A stretch of DNA of 43,505 bases, from assembly GCA_944354265.1 (NCBI GenBank), contig CALVPX010000010.1, positions 1 to 43,505 on the forward strand, written 5' to 3'. Positions 14,814-23,590 of this stretch are shown here, piece after piece (positions within the stretch are counted from its first letter, which is position 1; each line of letters opens with the position of its first letter). The notes under the pieces are model-generated. The model was given only the letters and a program-made list of their open reading frames with translations. It did not search any database and was not told the origin of the DNA. The stretch is from an uncultured Clostridia bacterium. Its GTDB lineage: Bacteria > Bacillota > Clostridia > Christensenellales > Borkfalkiaceae. Both the position numbers and the translations under genes were made by a program.

Positions 14814-17333
14814 ACATGCGCACCCGAAAGCGAACAGCAGGGCGGAGAGAGCACTTTCACCGTAACCTATGTGGATGCCACTGCGGACAACACCGTCCTC
14901 GACACCGAGGAAGTTGCGTCCGGCGGTAAGGCTACACGTTGGGAACCCGAAAAGGAAGGGTACGACTTCGTCAATTGGTACGCCACTCCAAGCCTTTCGC
15001 ATGTGTTTGACTTCGAGCAGACGATATCGCAGGATACTACCGTGTACGGCTATTTCGTCTCCTCTGAATTTGTAGCCGACACCCGCGACTTCTTCATCAT
15101 GGGCACAAGCTCGGACGAAAATTCAGTGCTCTTCAACACCGAATGGAAGATAGGCGACGCAGGCAAACAGCAGCTCTCCAAGTCAGGTGCTCAGGGCGTC
15201 AACGAGTATACCATAACGGTCGATCTGTATGCGGGCGACGCCTTCCAATTTGCCATAAACGACGACTTTGAAAATCAGCGCGGCTACGGCTATTTGGTTG
15301 ACGGCGCGGACGCCTATTTCGACAGTCAGCCCAACTACCTCGACCCCGACCCGCTCAAGGCAAATATATTGGTCAACACGGCGGGCAACTACACGTTCGC
15401 GCTGACAACCCATCCTTGGAGCGACGAATACGATACCGGCCATCTCTCCTATACTGAGGAGACCAAGGAAAACTTCAACTACAACTTGACCGATACCATT
15501 TCATTCGTGCGCAACGGCGATCCTCTTGTCGATCCAAGCGAAGAGGTGCTTGAAATCAGGGTAAAGGGCAGCTATATCACCGGTTGGGACCACATAACCA
15601 CCCCCGAATATACCATGCAGTACGACGAGGAAAACGACGTCTACACATACTCGCACGAGTTTGTCGCAGGGGATGCGTTCATGTTCTATAACTTCATCAC
15701 GGTCATAGGCGAGGACGGTCAGCCCCATACTTCGTTCGGCAGTATAAACCTCAATACCGACAGGGTTGACAAGGAAAATTCCGACGTCGAGTATCTCGAC
15801 CTCACACCCGCGTCCAACATCGTCACAAAGGCGAGCGGCACATACTCATTTGTGTACGACAGAAACACAAACCTTCTCACCATTAAGTACAGCCCCGAAT
15901 TTACTTCGGGTTACACCCCCGCCACAACGTGGTATATAAGCGGCGGCGGCATAACCGAGCCGTTGAAGAGTTCGCAGTACGGCAGTAACCTCACAGAGGA
16001 TCACCTGTTCGAAAAGACGGGCGAATATGAATACAGCAAGACGGTCGACCTCGCCGTCGGCGACATATTCCAAGTCGTCACGGGCCGTTTGTACGGCGGT
16101 CAGCACGGCTATTCAAGCTTTGTCGAACCCGAAAAGGACGGCGTCGTCTACTTCTCGCTGTCGGGCGACAAGACGAACGCCCGCGTTGAAGTTTCGGGCA
16201 ACTACACCATAACTCTCACCCTCGACCCCGAAAGTCCCCTCGGCGACAAGATAACATGGGTGCGCAACGGCGACATAATTCAGGATCTTCCCGTCGCCTA
16301 CGACGTATTCATGAAGAGTGCTCCCGACGAGGGAAGCGATTGGATAATTTCCGAGCGTCATTCCACGGGCACGGGCGAAAGCGAAGGCATCGTCGAATTC
16401 CGCGCAATGCTCACCGAGGGCAAGCAGTTCTGCTTCATCTATTACGACCCCGGCGTGCCCGATGACGAGGTGGGCAGCTACGGCAATCCCGGATCGCTTG
16501 TCTCGGGACTCATGAAGGGCACCGAAGGCGGGTACAATGCCAACTTCGGCGTATTTGAAAACAACTTTGTCTGCAACGTCGCGGGCTTCTATGTCATAAG
16601 AATAGACTTCACGGGCGGCACTCCCGTCGTCGACTTCATCGAATATCAGGAGGTCGTGCCCGAGTTTGAAGCCATAATTAAGGGCAACGCCCTCGCGGTC
16701 GGATGGGACGGCAGCGAGAGGTATCAGTCTGAGGGCGGCCGCGTGGTAATGGTGGTCGAGTTCATCAAGACGGGCGAAACCACTCTCTCCGACGGACAGT
16801 TCGGCTTTGCATGGTGGGACGATTCGGTCACCACAAGCTACGGCAATTGGATAGGCGTTTCATGCATGGGCACTTCGGGCGACGCCAACTCCCTGTTTGT
16901 CAGCAGTGCAGACAACAATAACTTTGTCGCAAGCGTAACGGGCACATATATGGTAGTCATAGATATGTCAGGCGGCACGCCCGTCGTCGACTTCTATTCC
17001 CCCGATTGGGAGGTTATAGTAAAGGGCACCGCCTTCGACGTCGGTTGGGACGGCACCGACCGCCTGCCCGTATTCGGCGATACCTTTGAACTTGAGTACG
17101 AGTTCATCGAAGGCGGAGAATTCGGCTTTACGCTCTACGGCAAGACGGTAACCAATCAGTACGGCGACTATGTGGGTTGGGCCTACATGGGCACGGACGG
17201 CGACGCCAACTCCCTGTTTGAACAGCAGGCGGGCGGCGGCAACAACATAATCTGCAAGCGCGGCGGCGTCTATAAAATCGTCATAGATATGTCCGGCGAC
17301 GATTATGTAGTCAATTTTTATACAGTAAGCTGA
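14766..17333 (+). CDS. Modular surface lipoprotein lacking its signal peptide
   Basis: 855 aa. The N-terminus is abnormal: only 17 residues without a hydrophobic core precede TTCAPESEQQGGE, which reads like the lipobox Cys and linker of a lipoprotein. Residues about 28-95 are an InlB B-repeat/Flg_new domain. At least six beta-sandwich modules of about 100-120 residues follow, with recurring YTITVDLYAGDAFQFAIN-like strands, WVRNGD linkers, and two very similar C-terminal modules (VGWDGSERY and VGWDGTDRL). Such modules resemble starch/glucan-binding domains, and the GH31 gene downstream supports glucan capture (inference). As written it would not be exported. G/C-rich codons. Confidence 0.7.
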   Translation: MQEKKFLVLQCLHYYTTCAPESEQQGGESTFTVTYVDATADNTVLDTEEVASGGKATRWEPEKEGYDFVNWYATPSLSHVFDFEQTISQDTTVYGYFVSSEFVADTRDFFIMGTSSDENSVLFNTEWKIGDAGKQQLSKSGAQGVNEYTITVDLYAGDAFQFAINDDFENQRGYGYLVDGADAYFDSQPNYLDPDPLKANILVNTAGNYTFALTTHPWSDEYDTGHLSYTEETKENFNYNLTDTISFVRNGDPLVDPSEEVLEIRVKGSYITGWDHITTPEYTMQYDEENDVYTYSHEFVAGDAFMFYNFITVIGEDGQPHTSFGSINLNTDRVDKENSDVEYLDLTPASNIVTKASGTYSFVYDRNTNLLTIKYSPEFTSGYTPATTWYISGGGITEPLKSSQYGSNLTEDHLFEKTGEYEYSKTVDLAVGDIFQVVTGRLYGGQHGYSSFVEPEKDGVVYFSLSGDKTNARVEVSGNYTITLTLDPESPLGDKITWVRNGDIIQDLPVAYDVFMKSAPDEGSDWIISERHSTGTGESEGIVEFRAMLTEGKQFCFIYYDPGVPDDEVGSYGNPGSLVSGLMKGTEGGYNANFGVFENNFVCNVAGFYVIRIDFTGGTPVVDFIEYQEVVPEFEAIIKGNALAVGWDGSERYQSEGGRVVMVVEFIKTGETTLSDGQFGFAWWDDSVTTSYGNWIGVSCMGTSGDANSLFVSSADNNNFVASVTGTYMVVIDMSGGTPVVDFYSPDWEVIVKGTAFDVGWDGTDRLPVFGDTFELEYEFIEGGEFGFTLYGKTVTNQYGDYVGWAYMGTDGDANSLFEQQAGGGNNIICKRGGVYKIVIDMSGDDYVVNFYTVS

Positions 17334-17369
17334 TAACTCGGCTTTAATCTCACTCATCTTCCCTCCGTA

Positions 17370-17399
17370 GGCGCGGGCATGTTTAAACATGCCCGCGCC
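17370..17399. terminator. Perfect 30-nt palindrome after the lipoprotein gene
   Basis: A 15-bp inverted repeat without a spacer, G/C-rich in the outer half, 36 nt after the stop. The following TTACTTTG is a weak T-run. Probably the terminator of the lipoprotein gene. Confidence 0.7.
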
Positions 17400-17412
17400 T
17401 TACTTTGTATAA

Positions 17413-17447
17413 AAAATCGGCTGCGCAAAATTTGCGCAGCCGATTTT
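17413..17447. terminator. Second terminator hairpin
   Basis: Perfect 17-bp inverted repeat around a single A, with AAAA and TTTT ends, so usable in both directions. The gap 17334-17660 holds this, the palindrome before it, and a weak possible promoter near 17547-17575 (TTTAAA-N17-TAGAAT). Confidence 0.8.
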
Positions 17448-17660
17448 AAAATACATTTGCACCCTTTAAAAGTCAAGCTCCGCGCAAAAAAGTTAATTTT
17501 CAGCTCTTTTTCATTCAATTTTTTGTAATAAATTGGCTGTAAATCCTTTAAAATTGTTTCAAAATATAGTAGAATAATACCGACATAAAAATACATGCTT
17601 AACGGCGCTTTGGGCCGCTGTGCGGTCTATGGCAAAGCTGCGCCGTGCGGAGATAAAATT

Positions 17661-19592
17661 ATGATAAAAAAATATATTTTCGGCGACGTGTTCGCCACCG
17701 ACGCCGTAGTGTGCGACGTTCCCTGCGGCGACAAACTTGAGTATTTCAGCGTCGAAAAGGACGGCAGTGGCTATGTCTTTCGCGCCCCCCTCGGCGGAGA
17801 CGACATTGTCTATGGCCTCGGCGAAAGCATGCGCGGCATAAACAAGCGCGGCGGCAGGTATGTCTCCTTCAATACCGACAACATGCACCACACCGACGAC
17901 ATGCCCTGCATGTACGGCTCGCACAATTTCATTGTCGTCGACGGCGCAATCAAGTTCGGCGCCTTCTTCGATACCCCCGCCCGCGCCGTGTTCGACATCG
18001 ACTATGACGGTAGCGGTCAGATATGCGTGTCGTGCGAACAGCCCGTCGCCGTATACATCGTCGGTGGCGACAGCGCCTACGGCATAGTCAGGCAGTTTTT
18101 AAAGATAATCGGCCAAAGTTACCTTCCTCCCCTGTGGGCGTTCGGCTTCGGTCAGAGCAGATGGGGCTATAAAAACCAAAAGGACGTCCGCAGAATAGTC
18201 CGCAAATACGCCGATGCGGGCATGCCCCTCGACTATATCTGCTTGGATATCGACTATATGGACCGCTACATAGACTTCACCGTCGACAAAACGCGCTTCC
18301 CCGACATGAAGGGATTGGTCTCCGAACTCAAGGACAAAGGGGTGCGCCTCGTCCCCATAGTCGACGCCGGCATAAAGATAGAGCCGGGCAACGCCGTCTA
18401 CGAGGAGGGCGTCAAAAAGGGGTACTTCTGCACCAACGAAGAGGGGGAGTACTTCAGCGCGGCGGTATGGCCGGGCATGACTCACTTCCCCGACTTTATA
18501 CAAAAGGATGCCCGCGAATGGTTCGGGCGGCAGTATAAGTTTTACACCGAGCTTGGCTTTGAGGGCTTTTGGAACGACATGAACGAGCCCGCCATGTTCT
18601 ACAGTCAGTACACCAAGGGTCAGAGCGGCGACCACAGCGGCGGCGATCCCTTATATGAAGGCGGAGCGTTCTTAAGCGACTATAAAAAGTTTTACCACAA
18701 TATCGACGGCAAAAAGGTGCCCCATTGGGACGTGCACAACATTTACGGCTACAACATGACCCGCGCCTCGGGCGAGGGGCTTGGTAATCTTCTCGACCGC
18801 AGATATATGCTCTTTTCGCGCTCGTCATACATCGGCGCCCACCGTTACGGCGGCATATGGACGGGCGACAACAGCTCAAGTTGGCTAATGCTCAGGCGCA
18901 ACGTCACCATGATGTCGGGGCTCAACATGTGCGGCTTTTTGTACAGCGGCGCCGACACGGGCGGCTTTGTGGGCAACACCACGCGCGAACTGCTGCTGCG
19001 TTGGCTTGCAGTTTCGGCCTTTACGCCCCTCATGCGCAACCACTCGGCAAAGTTCACGCGCTATCAGGAGTGCTACCGCTTCCGCGGCAAGGATGACTTC
19101 CGCAGCATACTCGGCCTGCGCTACCGCCTGCTGCCCTACATCTATTCCGAGTTCATGAAGGCCGCCCTCTCCTGTGACATGTACATAAAACCGCTCGCCT
19201 TCGGCTATCCCGACGACACCCGCGCAAGGGCGGTGGAGGATCAATTGCTCGTCGGCGACAGCATAATGATCGCCCCCGTACTTGAAAAGGGCGCGTTGGA
19301 AAGGGTTGTCTACCTTCCCGAGCCGATGACCGAGGTCAGGTGGAACGGTAAGGACTTCCTTACAGTGCCCGTCACCGAGGGTGAAAGGAATATTTCTGTG
19401 CCCCTCGGCGAGGTGGTGTTCTTCATTCGCCGCGGCAAACTCCTCCCCGTGGGGAAGGGCGGCATGAACGCCGGTCAGGTAGACCTTGCCGACGTCACAC
19501 TGCTCGGCGACGGCAAGGAGTACGCGCAGTATCTCGACGACGGCTTGAGCAAAAACTGCACTTCGGACAATATAAAAATATTAAAGAGATAA
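17661..19592 (+). CDS. Glycoside hydrolase family 31 alpha-glucosidase
   Basis: 643 aa from ATG 17661 with GGAGAT 6 nt upstream; an in-frame ATG at 17595 lacks such a site. GH31 enzymes release glucose (or xylose) from non-reducing ends by a retaining mechanism. The nucleophile D306 sits in FWNDMNEPAMF and the acid/base D403 in IWTGDNSSSW. The (beta/alpha)8 barrel starts near residue 150 (LPPLWAFGFGQSRWGY). An N-terminal beta domain and C-terminal beta domains are present. No signal peptide, so it acts in the cytoplasm on imported oligosaccharides. It probably works with the upstream binding lipoprotein. Confidence 0.93.
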   Translation: MIKKYIFGDVFATDAVVCDVPCGDKLEYFSVEKDGSGYVFRAPLGGDDIVYGLGESMRGINKRGGRYVSFNTDNMHHTDDMPCMYGSHNFIVVDGAIKFGAFFDTPARAVFDIDYDGSGQICVSCEQPVAVYIVGGDSAYGIVRQFLKIIGQSYLPPLWAFGFGQSRWGYKNQKDVRRIVRKYADAGMPLDYICLDIDYMDRYIDFTVDKTRFPDMKGLVSELKDKGVRLVPIVDAGIKIEPGNAVYEEGVKKGYFCTNEEGEYFSAAVWPGMTHFPDFIQKDAREWFGRQYKFYTELGFEGFWNDMNEPAMFYSQYTKGQSGDHSGGDPLYEGGAFLSDYKKFYHNIDGKKVPHWDVHNIYGYNMTRASGEGLGNLLDRRYMLFSRSSYIGAHRYGGIWTGDNSSSWLMLRRNVTMMSGLNMCGFLYSGADTGGFVGNTTRELLLRWLAVSAFTPLMRNHSAKFTRYQECYRFRGKDDFRSILGLRYRLLPYIYSEFMKAALSCDMYIKPLAFGYPDDTRARAVEDQLLVGDSIMIAPVLEKGALERVVYLPEPMTEVRWNGKDFLTVPVTEGERNISVPLGEVVFFIRRGKLLPVGKGGMNAGQVDLADVTLLGDGKEYAQYLDDGLSKNCTSDNIKILKR

Positions 19593-19598
19593 AGAGGA

Positions 19599-19626
19599 GG
19601 GGCGGGCAATGTCAATTGCCCGCCCC
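19599..19626. terminator. Terminator between GH31 and the convergent ATPase gene
   Basis: 12-bp stem 19599-19610 with 19615-19626, loop GTCA. It lies between convergent genes and probably serves both. Confidence 0.75.
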
Positions 19627-19649
19627 TTAAATATTTAAAAAATGCAATC

Positions 19650-21572
19650 TCAGTTGTGTCTGTACTTGGAATTTACCCTCATGGCGTTGAGTATGGCAAG
19701 CACGGCAACGCCCACGTCGCCGAACACGGCGACCCACATGTTGGTTATGCCGAACGCGGAGAGGATGAGTATGGCCACCTTTACGGCTATTGAAAAGACA
19801 ATGTTCTGCATGACAATTGCCATGGTCTTTTTTGCAATGCGCTTGGCAAGCGGTATGCCTTTAAGGTCGTCCTTCATGAGCACAATGTCGCTCGCCTCAA
19901 TCGCCGCGTCGCTGCCCACGCCGCCCATGGCAATGCCCACATCTGAGCGCATGAGCACGGGCGCGTCGTTTATGCCGTCGCCCACAAAGCACAGTACGTC
20001 GTTCTTGCCCTTTGCTGCAAGCAGCTTTTCAACCTCTTCAACCTTGTTTTGGGGAAGAAGGGAGGCCTTGTAGCCCGTAACGCCTATATCTTTCGCCACG
20101 CTTGCGGCAATCTTTTGGTTGTCGCCCGTCAGCATTATCGTCTTGCAGCCCATATTATTGAGTTCGCCTATGACCTGCTTTGTCTCGGGCTTTATCTCGT
20201 CGGCGATGAGAATGGAGCCCTCATACTGCCCGTTCTTTGCCACATACACCACGGTGCCAACGCCTTCGGGAGTAGTAAACTCTATGCCGTTGGCCTTCAT
20301 CAGCTTTTCGTTGCCGCAGTACATGCTGTCGCCGCCCTTTTGTGCGATTATGCCCTGCCCCGCAACGTCGGTAAGGGTGTAGCCGCCCTCGGTCTCTTTA
20401 CCATAGCGCGCAACAATCGAACGCGCAATGGGGTGGCTTGAATCCCTCTCGGCAATGGCGGCGAGGTGCAAAATTTCGTCTGCTCTCTCCTCGGGTACAA
20501 TTTTTGCCACGGCAAAGTTGCCGCGGGTCAATGTGCCCGTCTTGTCGAACACAAAGGTGTTGGCCTTGTTGAACTTTTCAAGGTAGTTTGAGCCCTTTAC
20601 AAGTATGCCGTACCTCGAGGCCGCGCCTATGCCCGCAAAGAAGGAGAGGGGTATGGATATGACCAAGGCGCATGGGCAGGATACAACGAGGAAGCTCAGC
20701 GCCCTGTATATCCACGTCGACCAATCGCCTGTGACAATGCCGGGTATGACGGCTAACAGCAGGGCGACTATGCACACAATGGGGGTGTAGTACTTTGCAA
20801 ATTTGGTTATAAAGTTCTCCGCCTTCGACTTCTGCGAGGAGGCGTTCTCCACAAGCTCGAGTATCTTCGAGACTGTGGAGTCGTAAAATTCCTTACTTAC
20901 CTTAACTTCAAGTTGTGAAGTAAGGTTTACGCACCCGCTTATAACTTCGCCGCCGGTTTCCACGTCGCGGGGCAGGCTCTCGCCCGTCAGCGCCTTGGTG
21001 TCAAGCGTAGAGATACCCTTTGTTATAACGCCGTCAAGGGGCACCTTTTCGCCGGGGTTTATAAGTATTGTGTCGCCTATCTTCACCTCTTCGGGGTCAA
21101 CTTTTTGAGTAGTCCCGTCGCCGCGCACAACGTTGGCATAGTCGGGGCGTATGTCCATGAGGGCAGAAATGGATTTTCTCGACCTGCCCGTGGCGTAGCT
21201 TTGGAACCATTCGCCCACCTGATAGAAGAGGAGCACGGCGCAGGCCTCGTCAAAGCCTTCAATCTCCTGTCCCGTAACTCCGCGGTAAATGGCGAGGGCG
21301 AACGCGCCCAAAGTTGCCACGCACATCAAAAAGTTTTCGTCAAATACCTGCCCGTGGGCAATGTTGCGTATGGCCCTCCACAGCACGTCGTAGCCTATTA
21401 TAAGGTAGACTACAAGGTATAAACAGAAGGGCAGCGCCCATGCGGCGGGGCCTTCAAACACGTCGCCGAGCACTATAATTTTGTCGGTTATCATTATGGC
21501 CGCAAACAGCACAAGGGCGACTATTATTCGTATTAAATTTTTGCGGTCTTTCCGCGATAAATTTTTAAACAT
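19650..21572 (-). CDS. cadA: Heavy-metal P-type ATPase, P1B-2 (Cd/Zn/Pb) type
   Basis: 640 aa. It exports divalent soft metal ions across the membrane using ATP. Visible motifs are TGES 196-199 (actuator), the CPC metal site 299-301 in the membrane, DKTGT 343-347 (phosphorylated Asp), HP 380-381 and GDGINDAP 531-538. Several hydrophobic segments occur at the N-terminus, around 265-310, and at the C-terminus. There is no HMA domain of its own; that is supplied by the small protein encoded 19 nt upstream. A CadC-like ArsR regulator gene lies before that. Cd/Zn specificity is inferred from CPC and the regulator; metal choice could differ. Confidence 0.93.
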   Translation of the reverse strand: MFKNLSRKDRKNLIRIIVALVLFAAIMITDKIIVLGDVFEGPAAWALPFCLYLVVYLIIGYDVLWRAIRNIAHGQVFDENFLMCVATLGAFALAIYRGVTGQEIEGFDEACAVLLFYQVGEWFQSYATGRSRKSISALMDIRPDYANVVRGDGTTQKVDPEEVKIGDTILINPGEKVPLDGVITKGISTLDTKALTGESLPRDVETGGEVISGCVNLTSQLEVKVSKEFYDSTVSKILELVENASSQKSKAENFITKFAKYYTPIVCIVALLLAVIPGIVTGDWSTWIYRALSFLVVSCPCALVISIPLSFFAGIGAASRYGILVKGSNYLEKFNKANTFVFDKTGTLTRGNFAVAKIVPEERADEILHLAAIAERDSSHPIARSIVARYGKETEGGYTLTDVAGQGIIAQKGGDSMYCGNEKLMKANGIEFTTPEGVGTVVYVAKNGQYEGSILIADEIKPETKQVIGELNNMGCKTIMLTGDNQKIAASVAKDIGVTGYKASLLPQNKVEEVEKLLAAKGKNDVLCFVGDGINDAPVLMRSDVGIAMGGVGSDAAIEASDIVLMKDDLKGIPLAKRIAKKTMAIVMQNIVFSIAVKVAILILSAFGITNMWVAVFGDVGVAVLAILNAMRVNSKYRHN

Positions 21573-21591
21573 ATTGTCTTTCCGCCGCAGT

Positions 21592-21810
21592 TCATCTCAA
21601 AATTTTGCAGTCAGGCTCAACCTTTTTGCAGGCCTTTACAACTTGGTCCATTATCTCTTCAAACCTGCCGTCATCCGCCTCAATGGTCATCTTCTGTGCG
21701 ATAAAGCTTACGTTTACCGACTGTACGCCGTCGATTTTTGCAATCGAGCGTTCCATCTTGGCGGCGCAGTTTGCGCAGTCCAAATCTTCGAGTTTAAAAG
21801 CCTTCTTCAT
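21592..21810 (-). CDS. Heavy-metal-associated (HMA) domain chaperone
   Basis: 72 aa. ATG 21810 is preceded by GGAGGA with ideal spacing. A single ferredoxin-like HMA domain with the metal-binding LDCANCAAKME motif (C-x-x-C). It should hand metal to, or regulate, the ATPase encoded immediately downstream, replacing the N-terminal metal-binding domain that ATPase lacks. The operator at 21887-21904 lies in its leader. Confidence 0.9.
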   Translation of the reverse strand: MKKAFKLEDLDCANCAAKMERSIAKIDGVQSVNVSFIAQKMTIEADDGRFEEIMDQVVKACKKVEPDCKILR

Positions 21811-21886
21811 AATTAAATCCTCCGAAATATATTTTAATTTTTCTCCCGCATGCGCGGTCATTTTATTTAAGCTGAACAATTGCTTT

Positions 21887-21904
21887 TTTGAGTAATTATT
21901 CAAA
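21887..21904 (-). promoter_or_regulatory. Probable second ArsR operator before the HMA-ATPase genes
   Basis: TTTGAGTAATTATTCAAA is a near-perfect palindrome (16 of 18 positions symmetric). Its TTCAAATG flank is shared with the operator before the ArsR gene. It suggests the HMA-ATPase pair is separately controlled; a matching -35/-10 pair was not clear. Confidence 0.55.
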
Positions 21905-21915
21905 TGTTTTCCCTT

Positions 21916-21936
21916 AAAAAACGGGTCGTTGCCCGT
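21916..21936 (-). terminator. Terminator after the ArsR gene
   Basis: On the minus strand ACGGG pairs with CCCGT across a 6-nt loop and is followed by a run of T. It partly uncouples the regulator from the HMA-ATPase genes. Confidence 0.65.
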
Positions 21937-21944
21937 ATTTTAAG

Positions 21945-22271
21945 TTATTTTTCTTCGTTGACATGCGTCAGGCCGTATTCAAGAATTTTGGTGACGTGGT
22001 CGTCATCGAGGGAGTACTTAACTTCCTTGCCCTCCTTAGTACCCTTGACAAGTTTGGCAGAGCGCAGCACGCGCAGCTGATGGCTGACGGCCGAGTCTGT
22101 CATGCCCAAGGTCTCTGCAAGCTCGCCCACATACATGTCGCGTATCTGCAGGCAGCTTAAAATTTTCGCCCTCGTGGGGTCTCCGAACATTTTAAAGAGG
22201 TTTGCAAGTTCGTACAGTGCCTCGTCGTCGGGCAGCATAGCTTTAACGCTTTGTTTTTCGTTTTCAGTCAT
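21945..22271 (-). CDS. ArsR/SmtB-family metal-sensing repressor, CadC/CzrA-like
   Basis: 108 aa from ATG 22271 with GAGGAGG upstream. Winged-helix repressor (DPTRAKILSCL, DSAVSHQLRVLRSAKLV). The alpha5 metal site is intact: DxH, then H 11 residues later, then E 3 residues on (LDDDHVTKILEYGLTHVNEE), the arrangement of the CadC/CzrA inter-subunit Zn site. The alpha3 Cys site of CadC is absent (RDMYVGELAETL). It therefore probably responds to Zn or Cd through alpha5 only. Metal binding should release the operators and induce efflux. Confidence 0.9.
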   Translation of the reverse strand: MTENEKQSVKAMLPDDEALYELANLFKMFGDPTRAKILSCLQIRDMYVGELAETLGMTDSAVSHQLRVLRSAKLVKGTKEGKEVKYSLDDDHVTKILEYGLTHVNEEK

Positions 22272-22284
22272 CGTTACCCTCCTC

Positions 22285-22310
22285 AATATTTGAATACTTC
22301 TTCAAATGTT
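22285..22310 (-). promoter_or_regulatory. ArsR operator
   Basis: AATATTTGAA (22285-22294), a 6-nt spacer, then TTCAAATGTT (22301-22310); 9 of 10 positions are symmetric. It sits just downstream of the predicted transcription start and overlaps the leader, the usual SmtB/CadC arrangement for autorepression. Confidence 0.75.
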
Positions 22311-22317
22311 CAATTAC

Positions 22318-22346
22318 AGTATACGCCCCGCAACATTGTTTGTCAA
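22318..22346 (-). promoter_or_regulatory. Sigma-A promoter of the ArsR gene
   Basis: On the minus strand TTGACA (22346-22341), a 17-bp spacer and TATACT (22323-22318). Confidence 0.8.
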
Positions 22347-22395
22347 CCCTTTTTTCAAAATTTTTTCAAAAAATTTTTGGGCAGTGGCGGGGTCA

Positions 22396-22426
22396 TTAAA
22401 ACCGACCCGCGTTTTCGCGGGCCGGT
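22396..22426 (-). terminator. Terminator of the SPFH operon
   Basis: Stem 22401-22411 with 22416-22426, one mismatch, loop TTTT. On the minus strand the stem is followed by TTTTAAT. Confidence 0.7.
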
Positions 22427-22435
22427 CTGTTATGT

Positions 22436-23590
22436 TTATATAAGTTTGTTGCCGCATTGGCTGCAAAATTTGGTGCCTGCGGGGTTCTTTGTGCCGCAAA
22501 CGGGGCAAATTGCGTCGGAAGATACCTTCGCTCCGCATTCGGGGCAGAATTTGCTGCCCTCCTTAAGTTCGCAGCCGCAATTCGGGCAGAATACAGTTTT
22601 CAGCGATTTTCCGCAGTTGGTGCAGAATTTTGCCGTGCGGCTGTTTTGTGCACCGCACACAGGGCACATTTTATCGCCCGCATCCGTCGGCCCGAATGTC
22701 TCGTTTACGGCACGCTGCACGGCGGACGTTATGCCCTGTTCGGCAGCCTTCCCCGCGGCGCTGTTGGGCTTGTTTACTGCGTCGCGCATCATTTCCATGG
22801 TCTGCCTCTCGCGGTAATTGGTACCCATAAGCTTCATGGCCTCGGCCTCAGCCTTTGCGTCCTCAACCGTCGCCTTTCCTCTTGCCTGAGCCTTTATTAT
22901 AGTCTCCATGCTCTCTTCCTTGAGCACCCTCAATTTTGCAAGATTCTCCTCCGAAGTCTTTATGGAGGATATTATAAATTGCTTGAGTTCAAGCCCGTAC
23001 TCGTCAAATACGGGCGCAAGCACACTCTTTACTTCCTGCGACAGCACGTCAAAATAGGCGGCCACGTCAAGCACGCTTATGCCTTTAATGGCTATCGCCC
23101 TCGCGATGGCAGACTTGACGTGCGAAACCATCTCGTTGCGGTAATAGTCCTGAAGTTCGCCGGCAGTAAAGTTGCTCACCGTTCCCACGGTCTTTACAAG
23201 GAACTTTCTTGAATCGGCCACGCCTATTTTGTAGCTGCCGAAGGACTTCACGTCTACAATTATGCCATACCTTGGGTCCTCAAGCTGAATGGGCGCGTTC
23301 GTCCCCCACAGCAGCTCCATCGTAACGGCCTTGTTGACGTAATAAACCTCGCAATGGAAAACGCTTGGGTTTTTGGTTATCTTTTCGTATGCGCGGCGCA
23401 ATAGCGGCAGTCTGTCAAGCTTATGCCTGCCGCTGCCGAACAAGTCGAGTGCGGCGCCGTTTTTATAGAATACCGCCTCTTGGCTTTCGTGCACTATTAT
23501 GTTTGTCTTTGCGTCAAAGTCCTCAATGTTGCTCTTCCATGCAAGCACGTCTTTGGGACCTTCGTATATTATAACCTGCGCTGCAGCCAT
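22436..23590 (-). CDS. SPFH-domain protein with C-terminal zinc ribbons
   Basis: 384 aa. The SPFH/band-7 domain spans about 20-270, with a coiled stretch rich in Glu, Ala and Lys (about 235-265). Three C-terminal double-CxxC zinc ribbons follow (CPVCG/CTNCG, CPNCG/CPECG, CPVCG/CSQCG). No transmembrane segment is evident, unlike classical flotillins. Family members are sometimes labelled virion-core-protein-like; the role is unknown, probably membrane-associated scaffolding. The start ATG follows directly on the TAA of the upstream gene, so they are translationally coupled. Confidence 0.85.
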   Translation of the reverse strand: MAAAQVIIYEGPKDVLAWKSNIEDFDAKTNIIVHESQEAVFYKNGAALDLFGSGRHKLDRLPLLRRAYEKITKNPSVFHCEVYYVNKAVTMELLWGTNAPIQLEDPRYGIIVDVKSFGSYKIGVADSRKFLVKTVGTVSNFTAGELQDYYRNEMVSHVKSAIARAIAIKGISVLDVAAYFDVLSQEVKSVLAPVFDEYGLELKQFIISSIKTSEENLAKLRVLKEESMETIIKAQARGKATVEDAKAEAEAMKLMGTNYRERQTMEMMRDAVNKPNSAAGKAAEQGITSAVQRAVNETFGPTDAGDKMCPVCGAQNSRTAKFCTNCGKSLKTVFCPNCGCELKEGSKFCPECGAKVSSDAICPVCGTKNPAGTKFCSQCGNKLI

